Shown: positions 41,177-51,496 of the stretch, one piece after another
Position numbering within the stretch: position 1 is the stretch's first letter
How the letters are laid out: each line of letters begins with the position of its first letter
Origin: Nocardia acididurans
GTDB lineage: Bacteria > Actinomycetota > Actinomycetes > Mycobacteriales > Mycobacteriaceae
NCBI RefSeq assembly: GCF_016741815.1
Contig: NZ_JAERRJ010000003.1
Span: 372,001-436,000 of the forward strand
Length of the DNA: 64,000 nt
Reading direction: 5' to 3'
The notes under the pieces: model-generated
The model's input: only the letters and a program-made list of their open reading frames with translations
Database searches by the model: none
Told to the model about the DNA's origin: nothing
Translations under genes and position numbers: made by a program

Positions 41177-42418
41177 TCACATATTCGACTGCGCGTAACT
41201 GTGGTCGCTGAACGTGCGCGCGATGAGCGCGGATCGCAGTTGCCACAGTCCGGATGTGGCGGTGGGGTCGAATCCGGTGAGCTGGCAGATGCGTTTCAAT
41301 CGGTAGTCCACGGTGTTGGTGTGGATGTGCATGATGCGCGCGGTGCGCTGCCGGTTCAGATTGTTCCCGATATGAATCTGCAGCGTCTGCAACAGCTCCG
41401 GATGGTCGTCCAGCGGATCCAGCAGCGCGCCCAGGGTTTCGCGACCCGGGCCGGGCCGGGTGAGCTGGTATTCGAGGGCCAGGTCGGCGAATCGGTACAG
41501 TCCCGGAACGCATTCCAGGCGCTGCACCATATCGAGCAGTTCGTGCGCGCGATCCGCCGCGGAGGGCACCTCGGCCGGGGTGGCGACGACCAGGGCGGCG
41601 TGCACGGGGACGTGCGCCGCCGCCGACAGCTGGGCCACCAGTTCGTCGAGCTGCGCGTCGGTCCGGTCCGCGGCGGGGACGAGGATGGTTCCGCCGTCCA
41701 CGCTCAGCAGGGCCAGCGCGCTGTCCCCGCAGCGGGTGGCGAGTTCGGCCTGCAGCCTGCGCAGTTTGCGCCGGGCCACCACCTTGCCGTCCAGCATGGG
41801 ATGGCGCTCGTCCGGATGCTGTGGAACAGACAGCGCCAGAACACAATACGAGTCGGCGAGTTCGATACCGCATTCCCGGGCCATGGTCGAGGTGGGATGT
41901 CCGCCGAGCAGGGCCGAGGTGAGCGTGTGCACCGCGGTGTGGTGCTCGCTCACCACCGCCTTGTGCTCGCGCACATAGGCGCGCGCGACGGTCGCGTTGA
42001 TGGTGTCGAGCATGTCGACCACCAGTTTGGCGGCGTCCACCAGACTGTCGAAGTCCTGCGGCGTCGCATTCGAAACGATAAGTCCCAGACCGATTTTGAA
42101 CCCCTCGTGCACCGCGTGCAGGACGACGTCGATCGGCACGCCCTCGCGCGCCCACCCGGCCGCGGCGTCGGCCAGCCGGCCGGTCTTGGCCGGGATGTCC
42201 TCGCCGTCGAGCATGCTCACGGCCAGTTCCAGGCAGATGCGGGTGATGGCGGTGACATCGCCGGAGATGATGTCACCGGGCAGGGTGGCGCACGGGACGA
42301 CATTGTCGATGAAATGCCCCACCAGCTGCCGCGACAGCGCTCGGACATCCTGCAGCGGCATGGACATCGGCCTGCCGGACACGGTCAGTCCCGTGCGGAG
42401 TGCTCCCTCGGTTGTCAT
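41177..42418 (-). CDS. PucR-family regulator, second of a tandem pair
   Basis: A 413-residue paralogue of the adjacent PucR protein with the same architecture: WAREGVPIDVVLHAVHEGFKIGL in the N-terminal region, a central GGDEF-like fold, and the C-terminal HTH LLQTLQIHIGNNLNRQRTARIMHIHTNTVDYRLKRICQLTGFD. AAGGAG lies 7 bases before the ATG. It is 146 bases downstream of the mmpL gene on the same strand. The tandem pair probably arose by duplication and may form homo- or heterodimers controlling the neighbouring lipid locus; this control is inferred from position only. Confidence 0.86.
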   Translation of the reverse strand: MTTEGALRTGLTVSGRPMSMPLQDVRALSRQLVGHFIDNVVPCATLPGDIISGDVTAITRICLELAVSMLDGEDIPAKTGRLADAAAGWAREGVPIDVVLHAVHEGFKIGLGLIVSNATPQDFDSLVDAAKLVVDMLDTINATVARAYVREHKAVVSEHHTAVHTLTSALLGGHPTSTMARECGIELADSYCVLALSVPQHPDERHPMLDGKVVARRKLRRLQAELATRCGDSALALLSVDGGTILVPAADRTDAQLDELVAQLSAAAHVPVHAALVVATPAEVPSAADRAHELLDMVQRLECVPGLYRFADLALEYQLTRPGPGRETLGALLDPLDDHPELLQTLQIHIGNNLNRQRTARIMHIHTNTVDYRLKRICQLTGFDPTATSGLWQLRSALIARTFSDHSYAQSNM

Positions 42419-42564
42419 CGTCGACTCCTTCCGATCCAGACATCATCGGTGGAGTTCGAACTCTAAGATGATCGAGTACTCACCTTCTACTCTCTTTCGC
42501 GGCCGAACCCGCAAGATTGCGAATCAGCTTCTTCACCTGCGGGAAGACCTTGGGCGAGCGGCAT

Positions 42565-44730
42565 TCACGCACGCGGAGACGAGATCATGGGAGAGAGTCG
42601 CTCACCTTTTCCACCGCCGGGTTCCACAAGGCCGCCGCGCGGCCACCAGCACCGGTCGCCGAGCAGCGCCATGGCGGCGGGCACCAGCAGGACGCGCAGC
42701 ACGGTGGCGTCGATGAGCAGCGCCGCGACCATGCCGTAGGCGATGTACTGCATCATGAGCAGATCGGAGAAGGCGAACGCGCCGACCACCACGAGCAGCA
42801 CCGCGGCCGCCGCGGTGATGATGCGCCCGGTGCTCGCCGTCCCCCGCCGCACCGCGTCGACCGTGCACGCGCCCGCCGCCCGCGCCTCCGCGATGCGGGA
42901 GAGCAGGAATACCTCGTAGTCGGTGGAGAGGCCGTAGATCACGGCGGTGACCACGATCAGGATGAGCGCCATGATCGGTTGCGGGGTGAAACCCAGCAGG
43001 TACGCGCCGTGGCCGTCGATGAAGATCCAGGTGAGGATGCCCAGGGTCGCTCCGAGGCCGAGCAGGTTGAGCAGAGCCGCCTTGATCGGCAGCACCAGCG
43101 AGCCGAAAGCCCCGTAGAGCAGCACCGTGGTGGCGGTCAGCACCAGCAGCAGCATCCACGGCAGCCGAATACGTAAGGCGTGCAGGGTATCCCGTTCGAC
43201 GGCGGGTGAACCGCCGACCAGCAGGACGGTGCCCGGCGGGGTGGCCAGCGCGCGCAGGTGGTCGATGGTCGCGCCGCTGTTCCGGGGATCCAGCAGCGGA
43301 GCGGCGGTGGTGAAGACGTCCGGGTGCGTGCTGCTGCGCTGCGGAACGGTGAACGAAACGGCAAGGCCCGGGGCGTGATTCGCCTGCTGCCACACCGTTC
43401 CGGCGGAGCGCGGGTCCGCGGTGCGGATGACGAGCTGGATCGGATCGATGCGCCGCAGCGGGAACAGTTCGTCGAATTCCTCCTGCGCGAGCCTGGTCGG
43501 ATGCTCGGGCGGCAGGAACCGCTCGCTGATGCCGCCGAAGCTGATGCCGGTGACCGGCACGATCAGCAGCAGCAGTCCGGCGCAGGTCGAGATCAGTACG
43601 GCCCGTGGATGTTTCACCACCCAGCCGATCATCCGATCCCATCCGGCGGCGCGCACCGAGCCACGGAACCATCGCACGCCGAGCAGGTCCACTCGGCGGC
43701 CGAGCAGGGCCAGCAGCGCGGGCAGCACGGTGATCGAGGTCAGGGCCGCCAGCGCCACCGTCACCATCGCGCCGAGCGCGAAGGAGCGCAGGAAGTTCTG
43801 CGGGAAGACGAGCAGGCCCGCACTCGCGGCGATGACGATCCCCGCGGAGACGACCACCGTGCGCCCGGCCGTTACCACCGACCGCCGCACGGCCACGCCC
43901 ACCTCGCCGTGCTCGGACAGTTCCTCCCGGAAGCGGCTCACGACGAAGAGTCCGTAGTCGACCGCTAGGCCCAGTCCGATCATCGAAACCACCGGCGAGA
44001 CAAAGGAGTTCACCTCGGTGACGATCGTGACGGCGCGCATGACGCCCCATGCGGCGAGGACGGTCAGCCCGCCCACGAGCAATGGCAGCGCCGCGGCGAC
44101 CACGCCGCCGAAGACCACGAACAGCAGCACCGCCACCACCGGGATGGCGAGCAGTTCCATTCGCCGCTGATCCTCGGCCATGGTGTCGTTCAGCGCGCCG
44201 CCGACGGCCTGCCCGCCCGCGACCCGCATATCGACGCCCGGCAGCCGGAACTGCCCGGCGACCGCGCGGTAGTTCCGCATGAGCGTCGTATCGTCGTCGC
44301 CCGCTATCGCCACCGAGGCGAAGGCATACCTCCCGTCGGCCGTTCCGAAGACAGACCGTTGTGCCACACCGGTTTCCGTGGCCCAGTAGGCGCCGTTGAT
44401 CTTCGTGATCCGGTCCGGGTACCGGCGCGGGAGCTCGTTCAGGTAGCCGGTGACCACGCGCGCGAACTCCGGTTCGTCGACCGTCGCGCCCTCGGGCGCG
44501 GTGAACAGCAGCAGCACATCGCCGGTGTGATCGCGTCCGAAGGCCGCCTGGTGCAGCCGCGCCGCCCGCACCGCATCCGATCCGGGATCGTCCCAGCCGC
44601 CAGAACTCAGCCGGTCCGGCAGGCCCAGCCCGTATCCGCCCAGGGCCAGCAGGGCGGCGACCAGCACCCCCAGCACCAGGCGACGCCGCCGGACCACGAA
44701 TTCTCCCCAGTATGCGAAACCGTTGACCAA
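42565..44730 (-). CDS. MmpL/RND-family lipid transporter
   Basis: A 721-residue MMPL protein with two copies of a six-helix unit, each preceded by an N-terminal helix and a large external domain. Conserved proton-relay Asp-Tyr pairs are in GLGLAVDYGLFVVSRFREE and VIYGLSTDYEVFLLSRI. Mycobacterial relatives export trehalose lipids, sulfolipid or PDIM. TTG 44730 was chosen: GGGAG lies 7 bases upstream and the first helix begins about 15 residues later; the longer frame to 44940 has no membrane or family sequence. It is divergent from the polyketide synthase operon with 208 bases between, the pattern expected for a dedicated exporter. Confidence 0.87.
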   Translation of the reverse strand: MVNGFAYWGEFVVRRRRLVLGVLVAALLALGGYGLGLPDRLSSGGWDDPGSDAVRAARLHQAAFGRDHTGDVLLLFTAPEGATVDEPEFARVVTGYLNELPRRYPDRITKINGAYWATETGVAQRSVFGTADGRYAFASVAIAGDDDTTLMRNYRAVAGQFRLPGVDMRVAGGQAVGGALNDTMAEDQRRMELLAIPVVAVLLFVVFGGVVAAALPLLVGGLTVLAAWGVMRAVTIVTEVNSFVSPVVSMIGLGLAVDYGLFVVSRFREELSEHGEVGVAVRRSVVTAGRTVVVSAGIVIAASAGLLVFPQNFLRSFALGAMVTVALAALTSITVLPALLALLGRRVDLLGVRWFRGSVRAAGWDRMIGWVVKHPRAVLISTCAGLLLLIVPVTGISFGGISERFLPPEHPTRLAQEEFDELFPLRRIDPIQLVIRTADPRSAGTVWQQANHAPGLAVSFTVPQRSSTHPDVFTTAAPLLDPRNSGATIDHLRALATPPGTVLLVGGSPAVERDTLHALRIRLPWMLLLVLTATTVLLYGAFGSLVLPIKAALLNLLGLGATLGILTWIFIDGHGAYLLGFTPQPIMALILIVVTAVIYGLSTDYEVFLLSRIAEARAAGACTVDAVRRGTASTGRIITAAAAVLLVVVGAFAFSDLLMMQYIAYGMVAALLIDATVLRVLLVPAAMALLGDRCWWPRGGLVEPGGGKGERLSPMISSPRA

Positions 44731-44785
44731 CGATCGACTCCCAGCGCGCGTAGATCGGCCGATGCTACGGACAGTCGGACCGGAT

Positions 44786-44807
44786 GAATTGCCGGGCAGG
44801 CCAATTC
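44786..44807. promoter_or_regulatory. Inverted repeat between mmpL and the polyketide synthase gene
   Basis: GAATTG (44786-44791) and CAATTC (44802-44807) are perfect inverted arms, with partly complementary inner bases. The repeat lies in the 208-base divergent promoter region and is a possible shared operator for mmpL and the synthase operon. Short arms make this tentative. Confidence 0.35.
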
Positions 44808-44938
44808 GTGGTCTTTCACAGCTGCCGGATCGCAATGTTGTGCGGTCGCGCAGGATTCGTTTTGTGATCTGCGGAATAGGTTGCCGCGCAACTACTATCG
44901 GCGCACCGAGCCATGTGACCCCATTCGGAAGGACCCGC

Positions 44939-47900
44939 ATGTCGGATATCGCCGTCGTCGGGATCGGCTGCCGTTATGCCGGCGGAATCGATTCACCCGA
45001 GAGTTTCTGGGAATTCGTCGTCGAGAAACGTGACGCCGTCGTGGATATTCCGGCCGACCGGTGGGATTATCGGCGCTGGTACGACCCGGACCGGCGCACG
45101 CCCGGCCGCAGCTACACCCGGCGCGGGGCGTTCCTGACCAGCGATCCCTGGGAATTCGATCCCGACTTCTTCGGCATCTCCCGCCGGGAGGCCACCGGTC
45201 TGGATCCACAGCAGCGGCTGCTGCTCGAGGTGACCTGGGAGGCGCTGGACGACGCGGGCGTCGCCGGGCGCGCGGCGGGTGCGGCGGTCGGTGTGTATGT
45301 CGGGGGCTTCGTGGTGGATCAGTCGGTAGTCGGCGTCGTCGGCCCCGCACTCCCCCACGTCGATATGCACACCGCCGCGAGCGCCTCCTACACCATGCTC
45401 TCCAATCGAATCGCGCACGCGCTCAACCTGACCGGACCCGCGCTCACCGTCGACACGGCCTGTTCTTCGTCGCTGGTGGCGGTGGATCTGGCCTGTCAGT
45501 CGCTGCTGCGCGGCGACTGCGGGGTGGCGCTGGCGGGCGGAGTGAACATCATGCTGCAGCCGGAGACCTTCGTCATGATGTGCAAGGGCGGCTTCCTGGC
45601 CGCGGACGGGCGCTGCAAATCCTTCGACGCCGCGGGCGACGGCTACGGGCGCGGCGAGGGCGGCGGCATGATCGTGCTCAAGCGGCTCGAAGACGCGGAG
45701 CGTGACGGTGACCGCGTGTACGCGGTGATCAAGGCGAGCGGCACCAATCAGGACGGACGGACCACCGCGATCACGGTGCCCAATGCCGTCTCGCAGGAGT
45801 CGCTGGCCCGGACCGTATGCGCCCGTGCGGGATTGGATCCGCGCGCGATCACCTACGTGGAGGCGCACGGCACCGGGACGCCGGTCGGCGACCCCATCGA
45901 ACTGCGGGCGCTCGGTCGCGTGTACGGCGCGGTGCCGGGGCGCGACGGCACGCTCGGCGTCGGTTCCCTCAAGGCCACGCTCGGCCACACCGAGGCCGCG
46001 TCGGGCGTCGCGAGCGTCATCAAATCCGCGCTGGCCATCCGCCACCGCACGATCCCGCCGCAGGGCTGGTTCGACACGCCACATCCCGATATCCCCTTCA
46101 CCGAACTCAACCTGCGCATACAGCTCGACGCCGAACCGGTCGGGCCGGAGGTCGAGCGAATGACCATCGCCGTCAATGGATTCGGCTACGGCGGCACCAA
46201 CGCGCACGTGATCCTCCAGGAGTACACGGCGCTGCCGCGGCGTGAGGCCACGCCGCAGCAGCACTCCGAGCTCCGGCAATCGGAGGCGTCCCAGACCTCC
46301 ACCGGCTCCGGTCACGCGGCCCGCACCGAGCCTCGGCACTTCGGCGTACTGCCGATCTCGGGACGGAGCCCGGCCGCGGTACGGGAGATGGCGGGGCGCT
46401 TCGCAGACCTGCTGGCGGCGGGGGCCGTTCCGGGCCGCCAGGCGGAGGCGGCGTGGACGCGTATGGCGCATCACCCGTTCCGCACCGGGGTGCTCGTCGG
46501 GGACGACCTGGTGCGGGAACTGCGTCGCTATGCCGCGGGTGACGGGCGCGACGTCGTGCGCACGGTGGCGCGCCGGGTCGCCGAGCCGGTGTTCGTGTTC
46601 TCCGGCATGGGCCCGCAGTGGTGGGGCATGGCGCGTGAACTGCTCTGTGCCGACGGCGCTTTCGCGATCACCGCGCGCCGGGTGGACGCGGCCTTCCAGG
46701 AGGTGTCCGGGTGGTCGATCATCGACGAGCTGCTGCGCCCGGAGGAGGAGTCCCGAGTCGGCGCCACCGAGGTCGCCCAGCCCGCCAACTTCCTGGTGCA
46801 GGTGGCGCTGGTGAGCGCGCTCGCCGAACTGGGGATCGCGCCGGCCGCCATTGTCGGGCACAGCGTCGGCGAGGTGTCGGCGGCCTATGTGGCGGGCGTA
46901 CTTTCGCTCGAGGATGCCGTGACGGCGGCCTACCATCGGGCCCGGTTGCAGGCCACCACGGCCGGTTCCGGTGGCATGCTGGTCGTCGGGCTCGGCCTCG
47001 AGCGGGCGCGGGCGCTGATCGCCGACGACCCGCGGGTGGATATCGCGGCGAGCAACAGCCCGAGTTCGGTGACGCTCTCCGGGGAGGTGGACCGTCTCGA
47101 CGAGATCGCCGAAAATCTGACCGATGACGGTGTTTTCGCGCGCAGGCTGCGGGTCGAGGTGCCGTATCACAGCCGTCTGATGGATCCGATCCTCGACGAA
47201 TTGCGCACCGCCCTGGCCGATCTCACTCCGCAGCGCCCGATCGTGCCGCTGTACTCCACCGTCACCGGCGCGGTGGTGACCGAGGGCGACTGGGATGCCG
47301 AGTACTGGTGCGCCAATGTCCGTCGGCCGGTGCGGTTCTCGGCGGCGATCAGCGCCCTGATCGCCGCGGACAGCCAGGTGTTCCTGGAGGTCGGTCCGCA
47401 TCCGGTGCTGTCGGGCAATATTCGGGAAATGCTGTTGGGCGCGGGCGATACCGGCGTCACCGTGGCGACCCTGGACCGCAAGCAGCCCGATTCGGAGAGC
47501 CTGCGCCGCACTCTCATCGGGCTCTACGGTGCGGGCGTGCTCGATCCGGAGGTGCTGTTCCCCGCCGACCGCCCGGCCACCCCTCATCTGCCGCTCCCCC
47601 GCTATCCGTGGCAGCGCACCCGATTGCATTCCGCCCTACCGCTTTTCGAACAGCTGCGCTTGGGCACGCCCGGCGGGCATGCCATGCTGGGCGATCCGGA
47701 TCTGGAGGGCAGGCCCGGCTGGCTGCTGCAGATCGGTTCGGAGAATCTGCCGTGGGTGCCCGATCATGTGGTGGCGGGTGCGCGAATCCTCCCCGGCGCG
47801 GCGTATTTGGACGCGGCACTGAGTGCGGCCGCCGCCCGGCTCGGCGGCACCCGGGTGGCGCTGGAGGGTGTGCGCTTCGTCGCGCCGCTCATCATGGCGG

Positions 47901-50900
47901 CCTCGGATGTGCCGCTGCTGGAGACCGGTGTCGAGGATTCCAGCGGCCGCTTCCTGATCCGCTCCCGGGGCGCGACCGGTTCGGTGTGGACCGTCAACGC
48001 CACCGGCCGCCTGCAGACCGGCAGCTATGAGGACACAAAATGTGCTGTGCCCGAACTGGATTCCAACATCGAGTTCGATCCTGAGCTCTTCTACGCCGCA
48101 CTGGCGGCCCGCGGCCTGCAGTACGGTCCCGCCTTCCGCCGGGTCATCGGCGTGCGCGCGAGCGCCGACACCGTGGTGGCCGAGGTGGACGGTTCCATCG
48201 CCGCCGATTCGGGACATCTCGCCCATCCCGCCGTGGTCGACGCGGCCATGCAGACCGTCGCCCTGCTGTTCGCCGACGCCGCGCTCGGCGAGGGCGCGCT
48301 GGTGCCGGTCGGTGTGGACGGGGTCCGCCTGTTCGGCCCGCTGCCCGAGCGCGTCACGGTGGTGGCCCGGCGCGCGGCTGCCCGCTTGTGCGCCGACGTG
48401 GATCTGCTCGACGACGACCATAACCTGTGCCTGCGACTGGTCGGGGTCCGGCTCGGCGCGCTGAATCCCGGTGCGGGCCCGCTGCATCGGATGGTCGACT
48501 TCTTCTACGCCGACACCATGGAGCAGCGCGAGCCGCTCGACCCGGGCTCGCTGCCGCCCGCCGGCCAGACCGCCACCCTCGTGGTCGCCCTGGGCCCCGC
48601 CCGCTACGCCGAGCGCCTCGCGGCGGTCCTGGTCGGCTCCCGCCACCTGCGCGCCGACCTCCTCGAAACCACCCTCGAGGAGGAAATCAGCACCCAACTG
48701 CGGGCTGCCCTGTCCGGACCCGAGGTCAGCAGGGTCCACGTCGTCGTGGTCGCACCCGGCCGTATGGACAGCCCGGCGGCCGAAGCACAGGCGCATGCCG
48801 AACACCGGCCGGGCGACCGGAACCGAGACGCGGCCGAGGTTCGGACGGCGGTCGAGATCGACGATCCAGCCGCGGGCTCCCTCGACGATCTGGCGGCGCT
48901 GTGGCTGTTGAAGCGCGTTGCTGTCGCGGTGGCGGACTTCGCGGCCTCGGTCGAGGACGCCGAAGCGCTTGGTCCCGAGGAGGGGCCGTGCCACGCCACA
49001 CTCGTCACCGAACACGCCTTCACCCTGCCGGGGAGCGCCCACATCCCGGACTCCGCGCACGCCGCCCTGGCCGGGGCACGGCGGGTCCTGCTCAATGAAC
49101 AGTTGCGGCTGCGCTGGCGGCTCGTCGACACCGAACCGGATATGGCCCTCATCGACCTGATCACCGAACTCGCGGTGCCGGGCGCGTTCTCGCTCGACAA
49201 CACCGACGAGGTGCTGCTGCGCGGCGGGGTGCGCTGGGCCCCGGTGGTGACCCGGCCGCTGCAGGAGCGCGTGGACGCACTGGAAACCGCTGCGCCGCTG
49301 GATGATCCGGAGGCCAACTTCGCGTTGGAGTCGCCGCGGTCGCGGCTGCTGTCGGCCCTCGCGTGGCGGCGCGGTGAGCGGCCGGATCCCGGCCCCGGCG
49401 AGGTCGAGGTCCGGATGCGGGTGATCGGCATCAACTACAAGGACCCACTGAAGGTGATGGGGATCCTCGGCGAAAAAGAGCTGGCGGCAACATTTTTCGG
49501 TACCGCGCCCGGTATGGAGGGCGTCGGGACCGTGGAGCGGCTCGGTCCCGGTGTCACCGGCGTCGCGCTCGGCGAGGTGGTGGCCGTGGCCGCCAAGGAT
49601 ATGATGCGCCGATTCCGGATCGTGAACGAACATCTGGTCATCCGCCTGCCCGCCGGTGCGCCACCGGAACTGTGCACCAGCACAACGGCATTCGGCACCG
49701 CCGAATACGCGCTGCACGATCTGTCGCGGTTGCGCGCGGGCGAGACGGTGCTGATCCACGGTGCGGCGGGCGGCGTCGGCTCGGCTGCCATCCAGGTCGC
49801 GAAAACCCTGGGGGCGCGCATCATCGGCACCGCGAGCACCGCGGAGCGGCGCGCGCACATTCTGGCACTGGGTGCGGACCACGCGCTGAACTCCCGTTCG
49901 CTCGACTTCGCCGACGAGGTGCTGGCGCTCACCGACGGTTCGGGCGCGGAGGTGGTGCTCAGCACCGCCCCCGGCGAGATCCTGCGCCAGAACTTCAAGG
50001 CGGTAGCCGAATTCGGTCGCATCATCGAGGTCGGCAAGGCCGATATCTACACCGGCGGCCTGCTGGAACTGGCCAACTTCGACAAGAACCTCACCTACCA
50101 CTCCATCGACCTGGACCGCATGTGCGCGGTCCGCCCGCTGCAGCTGGCCGAACTGCTGCGCCGGGTGTACGACAAGATCCAGTCCGGCGTCTACACCGCG
50201 CTGCCCTATGAGGAGTTCGAAACCCACGAGGTGGCAAAGGCTTTCGACGAGGTCATTCGCTCCACCCGCACCGCCCGGGTGGCGCTGCGCATGGACGAGG
50301 CCGCCCCGCCGGTGCGCCCGCTGCTGCCCGAGGTCGATATCGACTCCGCCGCGACCTATCTCGTCACCGGCGGGTTCGGCGGCTTCGGGCTGGCCACCGG
50401 CCGCTGGCTGGTGAGCAAGGGCGCGCGGCGGCTGGTGCTGGTGGGTCGCAGCGGTGCGGCCACCACCGCGGCCCGCCAGCAGATCGCCGCGTGGCGCACC
50501 CTCGGCGTGACGGTGATCGAGGAGACCGCCGACGTCACCGATGCCGCCGCGGTGGCGGATGTGGTGACGCGGGCACACGGGGCCGGGGCGCTCGTCCAGC
50601 GCGGTGGCGACGCCGCCGGTCCGGAAGATGCCGCGCGGCACCCGCTGCGCGGCATCTTCCATGCCGCGGGCGCGGTATCCGACAACCGGATCTCCGCCAT
50701 GGATCACGATCAGCTGGCCCGGGTGTACCGGCCCAAGGTGCACGGTGCGCGCGCCCTGCACCGGGCGGTCACCGCGGCGGGCATCGAGCTCGACATGTTC
50801 GTGCTGTACTCCTCCGGCGGCTCCATGTTCGGCATCTTCGGCCAATACAACTACTGCGCCGCCAATGTCGCCGTGGAGGCGCTGGCCGAGCGGTGGACCC

Positions 50901-51496
50901 GCGAGGGCATACCCACCACCTGCATCGGCTGGGGTCATATGTCCGGGGCGACCGGCGGGATGGCCGCCGAGGAGAAGACGTCGAAATATTTGGATCTGGT
51001 CGGCTTCGCACCCATCGACATGGCCGACGGCACCGCGTATCTGGAGCAGTCCCTGCGGCTGGGCGTGACCCGGGCGGCCATCATCCCGACCGACTGGGGC
51101 AAGCTCACCGCCGCCTTCCCGCAGATGGCGCGCACCGGACGGCTGACCGGCCTGGTCGCCTCCTCGGTGCGCGACAATTCCGCACTGGCGCAACTGAAGT
51201 CGGAGCTCGCCGCCCTCGAGGAGGGCAAGCGCGGCCAGGCTGTGGCGCGCATGATGGCCGATCAATTGGCGGTGGTCATGGGGGTCTCGCCGGAGTCCAT
51301 CGACCTGACCGTGCCGGTGCCCGAACTCGGCCTGGATTCGCTCATGGCCGTGGAATTCGGTGCGCGCGTGGGCAAACAGCTCGGCATCGAACTGATGTCG
51401 CTGCAGATGGGTCGCTCCTTCAGCCTGCAGCAGGCCGGGCCGAAGGTGGCCGAGCTGATCCTGGCGGCGAACGAGCCGATCGGCGCGCGACCGTGA
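44939..51496 (+). CDS. Type I polyketide synthase, KS-AT-DH-ER-KR-ACP (mycocerosate-synthase-like)
   Basis: A 2,185-residue single-module, fully reducing synthase. KS (about 1-425) has active Cys175 in DTACSSS, His310 in EAHGTGT and His350 in GHTEAAS. AT (about 550-850) has Ser642 in GHSVGEVSAAY. DH (about 915-1190) has His943 in HVVAGARILP and Asp1101 in VVDAAMQ. ER (about 1470-1790) has the NADPH site HGAAGGVGSAAIQ. KR (about 1800-2080) has TGGFGGFGLA and YNYCAAN. ACP has phosphopantetheine Ser2134 in GLDSLM. No thioesterase is present. Domain order and length match MAS/Pks2/Pks5-type mycobacterial synthases that extend fatty acyl chains iteratively. Extender choice cannot be called. The stop overlaps the MFS GTG. 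Confidence 0.93.
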   Translation: MSDIAVVGIGCRYAGGIDSPESFWEFVVEKRDAVVDIPADRWDYRRWYDPDRRTPGRSYTRRGAFLTSDPWEFDPDFFGISRREATGLDPQQRLLLEVTWEALDDAGVAGRAAGAAVGVYVGGFVVDQSVVGVVGPALPHVDMHTAASASYTMLSNRIAHALNLTGPALTVDTACSSSLVAVDLACQSLLRGDCGVALAGGVNIMLQPETFVMMCKGGFLAADGRCKSFDAAGDGYGRGEGGGMIVLKRLEDAERDGDRVYAVIKASGTNQDGRTTAITVPNAVSQESLARTVCARAGLDPRAITYVEAHGTGTPVGDPIELRALGRVYGAVPGRDGTLGVGSLKATLGHTEAASGVASVIKSALAIRHRTIPPQGWFDTPHPDIPFTELNLRIQLDAEPVGPEVERMTIAVNGFGYGGTNAHVILQEYTALPRREATPQQHSELRQSEASQTSTGSGHAARTEPRHFGVLPISGRSPAAVREMAGRFADLLAAGAVPGRQAEAAWTRMAHHPFRTGVLVGDDLVRELRRYAAGDGRDVVRTVARRVAEPVFVFSGMGPQWWGMARELLCADGAFAITARRVDAAFQEVSGWSIIDELLRPEEESRVGATEVAQPANFLVQVALVSALAELGIAPAAIVGHSVGEVSAAYVAGVLSLEDAVTAAYHRARLQATTAGSGGMLVVGLGLERARALIADDPRVDIAASNSPSSVTLSGEVDRLDEIAENLTDDGVFARRLRVEVPYHSRLMDPILDELRTALADLTPQRPIVPLYSTVTGAVVTEGDWDAEYWCANVRRPVRFSAAISALIAADSQVFLEVGPHPVLSGNIREMLLGAGDTGVTVATLDRKQPDSESLRRTLIGLYGAGVLDPEVLFPADRPATPHLPLPRYPWQRTRLHSALPLFEQLRLGTPGGHAMLGDPDLEGRPGWLLQIGSENLPWVPDHVVAGARILPGAAYLDAALSAAAARLGGTRVALEGVRFVAPLIMAASDVPLLETGVEDSSGRFLIRSRGATGSVWTVNATGRLQTGSYEDTKCAVPELDSNIEFDPELFYAALAARGLQYGPAFRRVIGVRASADTVVAEVDGSIAADSGHLAHPAVVDAAMQTVALLFADAALGEGALVPVGVDGVRLFGPLPERVTVVARRAAARLCADVDLLDDDHNLCLRLVGVRLGALNPGAGPLHRMVDFFYADTMEQREPLDPGSLPPAGQTATLVVALGPARYAERLAAVLVGSRHLRADLLETTLEEEISTQLRAALSGPEVSRVHVVVVAPGRMDSPAAEAQAHAEHRPGDRNRDAAEVRTAVEIDDPAAGSLDDLAALWLLKRVAVAVADFAASVEDAEALGPEEGPCHATLVTEHAFTLPGSAHIPDSAHAALAGARRVLLNEQLRLRWRLVDTEPDMALIDLITELAVPGAFSLDNTDEVLLRGGVRWAPVVTRPLQERVDALETAAPLDDPEANFALESPRSRLLSALAWRRGERPDPGPGEVEVRMRVIGINYKDPLKVMGILGEKELAATFFGTAPGMEGVGTVERLGPGVTGVALGEVVAVAAKDMMRRFRIVNEHLVIRLPAGAPPELCTSTTAFGTAEYALHDLSRLRAGETVLIHGAAGGVGSAAIQVAKTLGARIIGTASTAERRAHILALGADHALNSRSLDFADEVLALTDGSGAEVVLSTAPGEILRQNFKAVAEFGRIIEVGKADIYTGGLLELANFDKNLTYHSIDLDRMCAVRPLQLAELLRRVYDKIQSGVYTALPYEEFETHEVAKAFDEVIRSTRTARVALRMDEAAPPVRPLLPEVDIDSAATYLVTGGFGGFGLATGRWLVSKGARRLVLVGRSGAATTAARQQIAAWRTLGVTVIEETADVTDAAAVADVVTRAHGAGALVQRGGDAAGPEDAARHPLRGIFHAAGAVSDNRISAMDHDQLARVYRPKVHGARALHRAVTAAGIELDMFVLYSSGGSMFGIFGQYNYCAANVAVEALAERWTREGIPTTCIGWGHMSGATGGMAAEEKTSKYLDLVGFAPIDMADGTAYLEQSLRLGVTRAAIIPTDWGKLTAAFPQMARTGRLTGLVASSVRDNSALAQLKSELAALEEGKRGQAVARMMADQLAVVMGVSPESIDLTVPVPELGLDSLMAVEFGARVGKQLGIELMSLQMGRSFSLQQAGPKVAELILAANEPIGARP

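Noticed and set aside
44731..44940. N-terminal extension of the MmpL protein to 44940
   Set aside because: The extension spans the divergent promoter region, is not membrane-like, and TTG 44730 has a well-placed GGGAG.
47636..51265. 1,209-codon minus-strand open frame across the polyketide synthase
   Set aside because: High-GC antisense frame. The plus strand carries all six catalytic domains with intact active sites.
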